Part shown: positions 1 to 6,143 of the stretch, one piece after another | Layout of the letters: the number at the start of each line of letters is the position of its first letter | How positions within the stretch are numbered: position 1 is the stretch's first letter | Assembly (NCBI GenBank): GCA_009692905.1 | Contig: SHYI01000056.1 | Span: 1-6,264 of the forward strand | Origin: Chloroflexota bacterium | Lineage (GTDB): Bacteria; Chloroflexota; Limnocylindria; Limnocylindrales; Limnocylindraceae | Length of the DNA: 6,264 bases | Direction of reading: 5' to 3' | Notes under the pieces: generated by a model | Seen by the model: only the letters and a program-made list of their open reading frames with translations | Told to the model about the DNA's origin: nothing | Databases searched by the model: none | Position numbers and translations under genes: made by a program

Positions 1-1
1 A

Positions 2-733
2 CGCGGTGAGACGCTTGCCGCGATCGCGAAACGATACAAGATCTCCTCAATGGAGCTGATCTGGTCGAACGGCCTGCAGTCCGCCGACAATCCAGCGGTC
101 GGCAAGCGCCTTCGCGTTCCAGATACACGCGGCATCGTCGTTACGGTGCGTGAACACGAAACGCTCAAGTCAATCGCATCAAAGTATCGAGTTACACCCA
201 CAACCATTCGTACCTACAACAAGCTAAAGGTGGTGGATCTTGTACTAGGGATGGTCCTGGTGCTCCCCGGTGGACGAGGCGCTGCGCTACCAACATTTAC
301 TCGAGGCGATGGGCTTATCGGCTATACGGGACCACTTCCGGCGGTCTACAGCGGCGTGAAATTCCGATACCCCGTACCGGGCGGTCGATATGTGCGTGGA
401 TTTACGCGCTCCCACCTCGGCATGGATATCTCTAATGCCTACGGTGCCTCAGTCGTCGCCGCAGGTGACGGCGTCGTGGTCTTCACTGGGTGGCGCAACA
501 ACTGCGGCGGCTACCAGGTGATCATTGCGCACGGATCGAATCTCTACACCGGCTACTACCACCTCTCCGGCATCGTCGCGAGCACCGGCCAAAAGGTGAC
601 GCGCGGAACTCGCATCGGACGCATGGGCCAAACTGGCTGCGCTACCGGCCCGCATTTGCACTTCGTCGTCTCTCGAGGATTCCCGCTTGCGGGCTCCTCG
701 ACGCTCTACAACCCAGCGCGCTTCCTCCCGTAA
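2..733 (+). CDS. LysM-M23 peptidoglycan endopeptidase, 5' end cut by window
   Basis: This is the C-terminal 243 residues of a secreted or surface murein hydrolase. The reading frame is open from base 2, so the true start lies upstream; the ATG at 50 falls inside a LysM repeat and is not the start. Fragment residues 1-40 are most of one LysM repeat (GETLAAIAKRY...), and about 46-89 form a second (ETLKSIASKYRVTP...LVLPGG). LysM binds peptidoglycan glycan strands. Residues about 120-235 are a peptidase M23 (lysostaphin/LytM-type) domain. Its zinc ligands look intact: H138 and D142 in the HxxxD motif (SHLGMD) and the H218-L-H220 of TGPHLHF, with H187 (YYHLSG) as the usual extra histidine. The enzyme should therefore be an active zinc endopeptidase cutting peptide cross-bridges. 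Two cysteines (168, 213) near the active site could form a disulphide outside the cell; this is inference. The signal peptide would be upstream of the window. The stop is only 4 nt before obg, implying one transcript. Confidence 0.93.
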   Translation, partial: RGETLAAIAKRYKISSMELIWSNGLQSADNPAVGKRLRVPDTRGIVVTVREHETLKSIASKYRVTPTTIRTYNKLKVVDLVLGMVLVLPGGRGAALPTFTRGDGLIGYTGPLPAVYSGVKFRYPVPGGRYVRGFTRSHLGMDISNAYGASVVAAGDGVVVFTGWRNNCGGYQVIIAHGSNLYTGYYHLSGIVASTGQKVTRGTRIGRMGQTGCATGPHLHFVVSRGFPLAGSSTLYNPARFLP

Positions 734-737
734 CGCA

Positions 738-2129
738 ATGTTTCTTGACATTGTAGAGATCCACCTTGCCGCCGGGCGTGGCGGCGATGGTGCATCGACG
801 ATGCGTCGCGAGTCACATGTGCCGCGCGGCGGCCCTGATGGCGGTGATGGCGGCCGTGGCGGCAGCATCTACGTTGCGGTTGATACGGGGCAGACGACCC
901 TGCGGGACTTTGAGGTCAAGCGGCGATACGTTGCAGGCGACGCGAGTCAGGGCGGGAACAAAACGTCGCACGGCAAGGCTGGGCGCGACTTGGTGATTGG
1001 CGTGCCACCGGGTACGGCAATCTTTGATGCAAAGAGTGGAGACCTGATCGCAGACCTGGTTTCGCGCGAGCAACATGTGTTGCTGGTGCGCGGCGGCCGC
1101 GGTGGCCTTGGCAATGCGCACTTCACCACGGCGACACATCAAGCCCCCCGTCACGCGCAAAAGGGGGAGCCCGGCGAGCTGCGCGAGGTGCGCTTCGAGT
1201 TGCGACTGATCGCTGATGTTGGCCTTGTTGGGCTGCCAAACGCAGGGAAGTCCACGCTCCTCGCCGCCATCACTGCGGCGCAGCCAAAGATTGGCGACTA
1301 CGCCTTCACCACCCTTGAGCCAAATCTCGGCGTACTAGAACTAGGGATTGACGATGGCCGTCGACCGACTGTTGCCGATCTCCCAGGGTTGATTGAGGGG
1401 GCATCTATTGGTGCGGGACTTGGCTTCGCCTTCTTGCGACACGCCTCTCGCACGCGCGTGCTGGTACACGTGGTGGACGCGTCGGCTCCCGACCCTGTAC
1501 GCGACGCCGCGATTATTCGCACGGAGCTTGAGGCGCACAACCCAGCCCTGCTCGAGAAGACGACCCTCGTGGCCCTCAACAAACTAGATCGCCCAGAGGC
1601 GAAGGCTCGTGAGGCGGAACTCACCGCCGCGTTCCGCGAGCTGGGTCTCCAAGTGCTGCCGATCTCTGCCGCGGGCGGCGAGCGAGGGGAGGGGATCGCT
1701 GCGCTGCGCGACGCCTTGGCAGACCTTCTCCCTGACGCCGAGACGCTCTCGTATCCGGCTGAGCCTGCGGGCGTGGTGGTGCACCGCATCAATCCGATCG
1801 CCTCGATTGGCTTCGAGGTCAGCCGCGAGGGTGATGGGTTTCGTGTTCGAGGTAAGGCAATTGAGCGACTCGTTCACCAGACCGACTTTGCTCGCGAAGA
1901 ATCTGCAGAGCGATTCCAGCATGAGCTCGCCCGCCAGGGGATTGAATCTGCGCTGCGAAAGGCGGGATGCCGCAGCGGCGACACCGTCACGATCGGCGAA
2001 CTCTCACTTGAGTGGGATGACCCTGATGACGCGTCACTTCTCAGCGCGGCAGAAGAGGCAGAGGCACTTGAGCTCGATGGCGTTCTCTTGGCCGCAACGC
2101 CAAACAACGACGGGGAGAGCGAAGGGTGA
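738..2129 (+). CDS. obg: Obg/CgtA ribosome-associated GTPase
   Basis: A 463-residue Obg-family GTPase, which acts in late 50S subunit assembly and growth/stress control. Residues 1-157 are the glycine-rich Obg fold (MFLDIVEIHL start, GGPDGGDGGRGG at 31-42). The G domain has G1 GLPNAGKST (165-173), switch I TT (191-192), G3 DLPG (214-217), G4 NKLD (281-284) and G5 SAA (310-312). Residues about 343-427 form the OCT domain, ending in GDTVTIGELSLEWDD, followed by an acidic tail of about 35 residues. OCT-bearing Obg proteins are typical of Gram-positive-type lineages. The start is ATG 738 because MFxDxV is the conserved Obg N terminus; an in-frame TTG at 687 would add 17 unrelated residues and overlap the peptidase gene. 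No clear Shine-Dalgarno precedes 738, so translation may depend on ribosomes finishing the upstream gene 4 nt earlier. The usual Obg partners rplU and rpmA are not next to it here. The TGA stop overlaps the nadD start. Confidence 0.97.
   Translation: MFLDIVEIHLAAGRGGDGASTMRRESHVPRGGPDGGDGGRGGSIYVAVDTGQTTLRDFEVKRRYVAGDASQGGNKTSHGKAGRDLVIGVPPGTAIFDAKSGDLIADLVSREQHVLLVRGGRGGLGNAHFTTATHQAPRHAQKGEPGELREVRFELRLIADVGLVGLPNAGKSTLLAAITAAQPKIGDYAFTTLEPNLGVLELGIDDGRRPTVADLPGLIEGASIGAGLGFAFLRHASRTRVLVHVVDASAPDPVRDAAIIRTELEAHNPALLEKTTLVALNKLDRPEAKAREAELTAAFRELGLQVLPISAAGGERGEGIAALRDALADLLPDAETLSYPAEPAGVVVHRINPIASIGFEVSREGDGFRVRGKAIERLVHQTDFAREESAERFQHELARQGIESALRKAGCRSGDTVTIGELSLEWDDPDDASLLSAAEEAEALELDGVLLAATPNNDGESEG
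2112..2117 (+). promoter_or_regulatory. Shine-Dalgarno for nadD
   Basis: GGGGAG within the last codons of obg; its final base is 8 nt before the nadD GTG at 2126. It supports that GTG as the start and is the only well-spaced Shine-Dalgarno I see in the window. Confidence 0.6.
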
Positions 2130-2803
2130 GTGGGCTCGGGGTCCTCGGCGGCACATTCGACCCGATTCATGACGGCCACCTTGCCCTCGGTCAGGCCGCC
2201 TACGAACTCCTGAAGCTTGACCACGTGCTTTTCGTCCCTGCCGCACGACCACCCCATAAGGTTGCCGATCGCGTCACCGATCCTGAGACTCGCTGCCGCA
2301 TGGTCGCACTTGCGATTGCTGGGAACCCAGCCTTTGAGATGAGTCGCATGGAGATTGATCGCCCCGGCCTCTCGTACACGATCGATACACTTCGAGCCAT
2401 CGCAGCGGAGCGGCGTGAAGGCGGTGCCGCGCCAGAGCTCACGCTGATCCTCTCCGTTGAGTCACTCCTCGGATTTAACGAGTGGGAAGACGCAACGGGC
2501 ATCCTTGACCTAGCGCGGGTCGCAGCACTGCCGCGGCCCGGCACACCAACTCCAGACCGCGCCTGGCTTACGCGCCACTTCCCGGGCAGGGAAGACCGCT
2601 TCCTCTATCTCGACGGTTTCCACCTCTCTCACGCTAGCCGAGAGTTGCGCGCGTTGGCCGCGCGCGGTCGCTCCCTGCGTTATCTCGTCCCTGGCGCAGT
2701 TGCCGACCTCATCCGACGTGAGGGGCTCTATCGCGGTCGACCAGAGCTAGTACTTGAGCGCCCTGTCGAAGTGGAAGACGTACCCGTTGATCCAGCCTCG
2801 TAA
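2126..2803 (+). CDS. nadD: Nicotinate-nucleotide adenylyltransferase (NadD family)
   Basis: A 225-residue cytoplasmic nucleotidyltransferase expected to convert nicotinate mononucleotide plus ATP to deamido-NAD, the shared step of de novo and salvage NAD synthesis. The N-terminal GGTFDPIHDGH (8-18) is the family's ATP-binding (T/H)xGH signature. PPHK (42-45), SYTIDTL (83-89), SLLGFNEW (113-120) and RPG (137-139) fit NadD well. The start is GTG 2126, overlapping the obg TGA as GTGA with a good Shine-Dalgarno, so translation is probably coupled to obg. Oddities: the usual G-x-D before SLL is S110-V-E112, and the C-terminal ISSTxIR-type motif reads HASRELR (169-175), retaining a serine and the final arginine but with Arg in the Thr position. 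About 22 residues follow the usual EGLYR ending. The family assignment is firm and rests on both motifs and obg/rsfS context; full catalytic competence is less certain because of the altered motifs. Confidence 0.92.
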   Translation: MSGLGVLGGTFDPIHDGHLALGQAAYELLKLDHVLFVPAARPPHKVADRVTDPETRCRMVALAIAGNPAFEMSRMEIDRPGLSYTIDTLRAIAAERREGGAAPELTLILSVESLLGFNEWEDATGILDLARVAALPRPGTPTPDRAWLTRHFPGREDRFLYLDGFHLSHASRELRALAARGRSLRYLVPGAVADLIRREGLYRGRPELVLERPVEVEDVPVDPAS

Positions 2804-2823
2804 TTGCACAGCCGTTAGTGCGG

Positions 2824-2829
2824 TACGCT
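2824..2829 (+). promoter_or_regulatory. Putative -10 box for rsfS (leaderless)
   Basis: TACGCT fits TANNNT, followed by six bases (GAGGTC) and then ATG 2836. This is the spacing at which transcription would begin at or within a base of the start codon. No -35 box is evident at 16-18 bp upstream. The GAGG just before the ATG is only 2 nt away, too close for an ordinary Shine-Dalgarno. Confidence 0.5.
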
Positions 2830-2835
2830 GAGGTC

Positions 2836-3204
2836 ATGTCAACCAAACAGCAAACTGCCATTGAGCCGCATGACCTTGCGCGAAAGGTTGCCCTCCTTGC
2901 GGAAGAGAAGAAGGCGGCCGACATCCTTGTGTTGGACGTTAGCGGCCTCACCACCGTTACTGAGGCGTTCGTGATCTGCACCGGTGGCTCTGAGCCACAA
3001 CTTGCGGCGATCACCGAGAGCATCGTCAGTGGCATGGCCGAAGACGGCATCACTCCGGCTCATCGCCATCGTGCGGCGGCCTCACACTGGATCGTCTTAG
3101 ATTACGGAAGCGTGATCGTGCATATCTTCACGCCGCCAGAGCGCGACTTCTACAAGCTTGAACAGCTCTGGTCTGATGCGAAGGTGCTCGTCCGAATCCA
3201 GTAG
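2836..3204 (+). CDS. rsfS: Ribosomal silencing factor RsfS (Iojap/YbeB family)
   Basis: A 122-residue protein of the RsfS family. Members bind ribosomal protein uL14 on the 50S subunit and block joining with the 30S subunit, damping translation during starvation. The family pattern is clear: KKAADILVLDVSGLTTVTE (about 30-48), FVICTGGSEPQ, then HWIVLDYGSVIVHIF followed by FYKLEQLWSDA near the C terminus. The chosen start is ATG 2836, giving MSTKQQTA. An in-frame GTG at 2818 would add six residues (MRYAEV), but these coincide with a likely -10 box, so 2836 is preferred. The gene lies 32 nt after nadD, a common nadD-rsfS pairing in bacteria. It may be read both from the obg-nadD transcript and from its own leaderless promoter. 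Its TAG stop is 2 nt from the opposing galE stop, leaving no room for a terminator between them. Confidence 0.95.
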   Translation: MSTKQQTAIEPHDLARKVALLAEEKKAADILVLDVSGLTTVTEAFVICTGGSEPQLAAITESIVSGMAEDGITPAHRHRAAASHWIVLDYGSVIVHIFTPPERDFYKLEQLWSDAKVLVRIQ

Positions 3205-3211
3205 CGCTACT
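3200..3211. repeat. 12-bp perfect palindrome holding both convergent stop codons
   Basis: AGTAGCGCTACT is identical to its reverse complement. It contains the rsfS TAG (3202-3204), two spacer bases (3205-3206) and the galE TAG on the minus strand (3209-3207). Flanking CCGA (3192-3195) and TCGG (3212-3215) can pair around it, giving an imperfect hairpin with a TCC bulge. No T-run follows on either strand, so it does not look like a standard intrinsic terminator. Confidence 0.6.
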
Positions 3212-4178
3212 TCGGGAGCAGGCTCTTCACAATCCGATTGATATCGCTCTGGCGTGGGCGCCAACCCAACTGACCCTGCGCCCGTGAGATGTCGGCCACC
3301 AGGCGGGGCGGATCACCGGCGCGGCGGGGGTGCTCTTGTACATCGATGCGCGCGCCCGAAGCCTTCTCGATGGCCTTGATCGCCTCGCGAATGCTTGTGC
3401 CTGCGCCGCTCCCAATGTTGATGGCGCTAAATCCGCGCCCCTCTTCGGCGGCAAGCTTCTCGATCGCGGCAAGGTGCGCTGCGGCAACGTCGGCAACATG
3501 CACATAGTCACGGACGGCGGTGCGGTCGGGGGTGGCGTAGTCGTTCCCGTAGAGCTCGAACGGCTCCCCTGTACGCGCGGCGTTCATCAGGCGTGGCAGC
3601 AGGTGTGTCTCTGGGTTGTGGCGCTCTGCCACCTGTTCCGTTGCCCCCGCAACATTGAAGTAGCGCAGCGCAATTGCAGTGAGCCCATGCGCCGCAGAGT
3701 AGGCGCGAAGCACCTGCTCAAAGGCGGCCTTGGTTGCCCCGTACGGGTTAACCGGCGCGAGGGGGAGCTCCTCGTGGAGCACGCTTGATGAAGAGGCGCC
3801 ATAGACCGCCGCACTTGAGGAGAAGATGAGGCGCTTCACGCCAACGGCGATCGCCGCGTCGAGCAGGGCGATACTGCCGACGAGGTTTGCCTTGAAGTAG
3901 CGCTCTGGCTGGGCCACGCTATCGGCAACGATGCTCAGCGCCCCGATGTGCAGGATCGTGTCGACCCGCGCATCGCGCAGCAGGCTCTGCATGCGATCTC
4001 CGTCGGCGTAGCTGCCAACGATCGAGGAGGCCTCATTTGGGATCGTGTCGGCGTGTCCCGCCGAGAGGTCATCCAGGATGACCACACGATGGCCGCCGGC
4101 GATCAAGGCATTGGCGCTCGCCGCGCCGATGTACCCGGCCCCACCCGTCACCAAGATCGTTCGGGACTCTAACGTCAT
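3207..4178 (-). CDS. galE: UDP-glucose 4-epimerase (GalE-type extended SDR)
   Basis: A 323-residue NAD-dependent sugar-nucleotide epimerase, expected to interconvert UDP-glucose and UDP-galactose in the cytoplasm for cell-surface glycans. The Rossmann nucleotide-binding motif is TGGAGYIG (11-18), with DDLSAGH (36-42) next. The catalytic serine lies in FSSSAAVYG (119-127), and Y146-xxx-K150 is the catalytic YxxxK within NPYGATK. LRYFNVAGA (171-179), ETHLLPRLMNAA (190-201) and YATPDRTAVRDYVHVAD (214-230) are GalE hallmarks. The segment usually like HFAAxxxVxES reads HIGALSIVADSV. The position matching E. coli Tyr299, which limits entry of N-acetylated sugars, appears to be Leu293, so UDP-GlcNAc/GalNAc activity is conceivable (inference). 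The start is ATG 4178, 9 nt after the cca stop, with a -10 box at leaderless distance and no Shine-Dalgarno. It may be transcribed both alone and with HNH-cca. Confidence 0.92.
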   Translation of the reverse strand: MTLESRTILVTGGAGYIGAASANALIAGGHRVVILDDLSAGHADTIPNEASSIVGSYADGDRMQSLLRDARVDTILHIGALSIVADSVAQPERYFKANLVGSIALLDAAIAVGVKRLIFSSSAAVYGASSSSVLHEELPLAPVNPYGATKAAFEQVLRAYSAAHGLTAIALRYFNVAGATEQVAERHNPETHLLPRLMNAARTGEPFELYGNDYATPDRTAVRDYVHVADVAAAHLAAIEKLAAEEGRGFSAINIGSGAGTSIREAIKAIEKASGARIDVQEHPRRAGDPPRLVADISRAQGQLGWRPRQSDINRIVKSLLPK

Positions 4179-4184
4179 ACCGAG

Positions 4185-4190
4185 AGTCTA
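4185..4190 (-). promoter_or_regulatory. Putative -10 box for galE, overlapping cca stop
   Basis: On the minus strand this reads TAGACT (TANNNT), then six bases (CTCGGT), then the galE ATG. The TAG is also the stop codon of cca. The spacing to ATG is the same as at rsfS and predicts a leaderless galE mRNA. I see no convincing -35 box. Confidence 0.5.
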
Positions 4191-5528
4191 CGCGATGGAG
4201 TCACGCCCTTCGCTTGCAACGACGCGTTCGGACCATCCGAGGAGGTCGTCCTCAGCATTCGCCACCCGGCGATGTGCAACGTCATCAACGAGTCGCGCGA
4301 GGAGCGCTGCAACCCACGGCCCTGGGGTGCGACCGAGGTGAGCCATCAGCTGATCGCCCCCGACGGCGAGGTCGCTCGCTGCGGCGGGGAGCTGCTGCTC
4401 ATCACCCTGCACGCATGCGTTGAGGAGTGCGGTGGCTGCGCGACTGGCCCGACCGGCGGCGGCACGGCGGCGAATCTGTCGCGCGGCATCTCGTGGGTCA
4501 CCAGTGGTGGCGGCCGCCACGATGCGCAGCGCTGCCCCATCAAGGTGGCCCCGCTCCGCCTCGCTCTCCGCAGCTGCCACGGCACGATCGAGAGCGCGAA
4601 TCTGCTGAATGGCTGCGACGGTTGCACGCGGTCGGCGCCAGGATTCAAGGAGCGCTGCAACATCCTCATCATCGGCGATCGGCAGGAGGAGCTCGCTCAT
4701 GCGCCCCAGGGGGTCTGGCGCGTCGGAGAGCGCGTCGCCGCCGACCGCCTCGACGCGCCTGCCAACCTCCGCACTCCACTCTGTAGCAAGTGCTGGCGCG
4801 ATGGCGGCGAGGATGCCGATCTCTGCAGCGAGTTGCAGTGCACGTGCTGGCGCGGCGGCAGCGAGTATCCCGTCAATCTCTGCACCGATGCGTTCACCAG
4901 AGAGGCGCGCAGCGAGTGGGGCATCGCGCCTGATCGCTTCGGCGGTCCCTGGCTCCAACGACAGGTTGAACCGCGCGACAAACCGGATCGCGCGAAGCAT
5001 GCGCAACGCATCTTCAAGGAATCGTTCGGTCGGATCCCCAACGGCGCGCAGTAGACCGTTGGCCAGATCGTCGATGCCACCGTGTGGGTCGACGATGGCC
5101 CCATCAGCAACCGGATCGGCGCGGCGACTTGCGCCAGGGGCGAGGCCGTAGGCGATCGCGTTGATGGTGAAGTCTCGGCGAGCCAGGTCGCCCTCAATAC
5201 GCGGGAGGAAGGTGACCTCGTCGGGGCGGCGAGCGTCACTACTACCGCTGTCAGAGCGGAAGGTGGTGATCTCGCGCACTACTGACTCACCGTTCGGCAC
5301 GCCAACGGTGCCGAATCGATTCTCATAGGTGGCGTTTGGAAAGAGTGCACGCAGCTGGTCTGGTGTGGCCTCGGTGGCGAGGTCCCAATCTGCTGGCACT
5401 CGCCCGGCGATCACATCGCGAACGGCACCACCAACAACGTAGGCGCCAAATCCTGCCGCTCGCAGCGCGCGCAGTAGGTCAGCAACGTCGCGAGGGATGG
5501 CGGCGCGAACCGCCGCCGCTGGGGTCAC
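4188..5528 (-). CDS. cca: tRNA nucleotidyltransferase (CCA-adding type, class II)
   Basis: A 446-residue enzyme of the bacterial class II poly(A) polymerase/CCA family, which adds or repairs the 3' CCA end of tRNAs using CTP and ATP. Motifs in order: GGAVRD (33-38), the metal-binding D47-W-D49, RRDFTINA (117-124), DPHGGIDDL (148-155), ERFLEDALRMLRAIRF (168-183, nucleotide-selecting EDxxR region) and GERIGAEI (211-218). The C-terminal part (about 388-430: GGDQLM, GPWVAALL, NAEDDLL) matches the tRNA-binding body and tail. No HD phosphohydrolase signature is seen in the middle region, as in Bacillus-type enzymes. The start is GTG 5528, overlapping the HNH stop as GTGA; no good Shine-Dalgarno is visible, so translational coupling is likely. 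Whether it adds the whole CCA or only part (some lineages split CC- and A-adding) cannot be told from this window. The protein is very alanine-rich in its second half. Confidence 0.94.
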   Translation of the reverse strand: MTPAAAVRAAIPRDVADLLRALRAAGFGAYVVGGAVRDVIAGRVPADWDLATEATPDQLRALFPNATYENRFGTVGVPNGESVVREITTFRSDSGSSDARRPDEVTFLPRIEGDLARRDFTINAIAYGLAPGASRRADPVADGAIVDPHGGIDDLANGLLRAVGDPTERFLEDALRMLRAIRFVARFNLSLEPGTAEAIRRDAPLAARLSGERIGAEIDGILAAAAPARALQLAAEIGILAAIAPALATEWSAEVGRRVEAVGGDALSDAPDPLGRMSELLLPIADDEDVAALLESWRRPRATVAAIQQIRALDRAVAAAESEAERGHLDGAALRIVAAATTGDPRDAARQIRRRAAAGRASRAATALLNACVQGDEQQLPAAASDLAVGGDQLMAHLGRTPGPWVAALLARLVDDVAHRRVANAEDDLLGWSERVVASEGRDSIA

Positions 5529-6058
5529 GCGCCGCTGGCCGCCGCGCTATCAGAGATGAAGAGGAAGTCGCGCCACGCCGAGTAGGCGTCGTGCCGCAGG
5601 TACGGCAGGAAGACGGCGTATACGTCACAGCGCGGCTCGTACGGTTTGCGTCGAAGCGCAAGGCCTGCGGCCTCGGGGAGGCGGTCACCCTTGCGGTGGT
5701 TGCACGCCATGCAGGCGGTGACCAGGTTCTCCCATGTCCAGGTATCGCCACCGCGGCTCTTCGGCACGATGTGATCAATCGTCAGAGATACGCCGGTGCG
5801 GCCGCAGTACTGGCAGGCATGGCCGTCGCGCGCGAAGATCTCTTTACGGCTCAACTTGGCGCGCGGCCGTGGGCGGCGCACGCGATGGCGCAGTCGCACC
5901 ACAGAGGGGGCCGTCCAGCTGCGCGATGCGCTGCGGATTGGTTCACCTTCGGCGAGGATCTCGGCCTTGCCACCCAGCACCAGTCGGAAGGCGCGCGGCA
6001 AGGAGGCGACGTTGAGCGGTTCGTAGTCCTGATTCAGAACGAGAACTTCACTGTTCAT
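5525..6058 (-). CDS. HNH endonuclease family protein
   Basis: A 177-residue HNH-fold nuclease. After an N-terminal region (MNSEVLVLNQDYEPLNVASL...) common to small stand-alone bacterial HNH proteins, a basic stretch (about 54-72: VVRLRHRVRRPRPRAKL) leads to the nuclease core. C82-xx-C85 and C116-xx-C119 form a probable zinc site. D95-H96 of TIDHIVPKSRGG carries the catalytic histidine, and N111 and N120 lie in WENLVTACMACNHRKG. The tail ends in YSAWRDFLF. All key residues are present, so it should be an active metal-dependent nuclease; its substrate is unknown. Family members of this shape occur singly in many Actinobacteria, Chloroflexota and Deinococcota genomes, with no settled role. The start is ATG 6058, with a -10 box 9 nt upstream. 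The stop overlaps the cca start (GTGA), so it is the first gene of an HNH-cca unit, diverging from pdxS. Confidence 0.9.
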   Translation of the reverse strand: MNSEVLVLNQDYEPLNVASLPRAFRLVLGGKAEILAEGEPIRSASRSWTAPSVVRLRHRVRRPRPRAKLSRKEIFARDGHACQYCGRTGVSLTIDHIVPKSRGGDTWTWENLVTACMACNHRKGDRLPEAAGLALRRKPYEPRCDVYAVFLPYLRHDAYSAWRDFLFISDSAAASGA

Positions 6059-6067
6059 ATGAGCGCG

Positions 6068-6073
6068 ATCGTA
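6068..6073 (-). promoter_or_regulatory. Putative -10 box for the HNH-cca unit
   Basis: Reads TACGAT (TANNNT) on the minus strand, ending 9 nt before ATG 6058. A start site 6-7 nt downstream of the box would give a 5' leader of only 2-3 nt. A weak -35 candidate, GTGCGA, lies 18 bp upstream. No Shine-Dalgarno is seen. Confidence 0.45.
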
Positions 6074-6131
6074 GCAGGGGATCTGCGCCTATCGCACCGC
6101 CGGTTAGCCCACGGGGGGCGGGGCGGTATGC

Positions 6132-6137
6132 GAGAAT
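6132..6137 (+). promoter_or_regulatory. Weak putative -10 box for pdxS
   Basis: GAGAAT shares four bases with TATAAT, including the conserved A2 and T6, and lies six bases (AGGGGC) before ATG 6144, the same distance as at rsfS and galE. The AGGGG could instead be read as a Shine-Dalgarno, but it is only 1 nt from the ATG. Confidence 0.35.
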
Positions 6138-6143
6138 AGGGGC

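Larger units (their letters stand above)
6059..6143. other. Divergent intergenic region between HNH gene and pdxS
   Basis: An 85-nt region holding back-to-back predicted -10 boxes: TACGAT for the minus-strand gene near 6070 and GAGAAT for pdxS near 6135. Between them is a G-rich stretch on the plus strand (six, four and two Gs at 6113-6126, then four Gs at 6139-6142). No -35 consensus, clear operator dyad or riboswitch was recognised. Confidence 0.6.

Noticed and set aside
687..737. A TTG at 687 in frame with obg as an alternative start.
   Set aside because: The added residues resemble nothing in Obg and overlap the peptidase C terminus; MFLDIV at 738 is the conserved family start.
449..868. 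Long open frames opposite or out of frame with the real genes, for example minus strand 449-868, 1298-1792 and 4697-5239, and plus strand 4272-5054 and 5336-6139.
   Set aside because: They are Arg/Ser/Ala-rich shadows typical of GC-rich coding DNA and lie wholly over genes with clear family motifs.
2806..2821. Small inverted repeat GCAC...GTGC in the nadD-rsfS gap, as a terminator or operator.
   Set aside because: It has a four-base stem, an eight-base loop and no T-run; too weak to support either call.
2818..2835. GTG at 2818 as the rsfS start.
   Set aside because: It would place the start codon upstream of the TACGCT box with no Shine-Dalgarno, and adds only six residues without family similarity.
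20..5159. GCGATCGC (the cyanobacterial HIP1 octamer) occurs at 20-27, 3847-3854 and 5152-5159, more than composition alone predicts.
   Set aside because: All three lie in coding sequence reading Ala-Ile-Ala with the favoured codons GCG-ATC-GCx, so codon preference explains them, and the gene content gives no other cyanobacterial sign.
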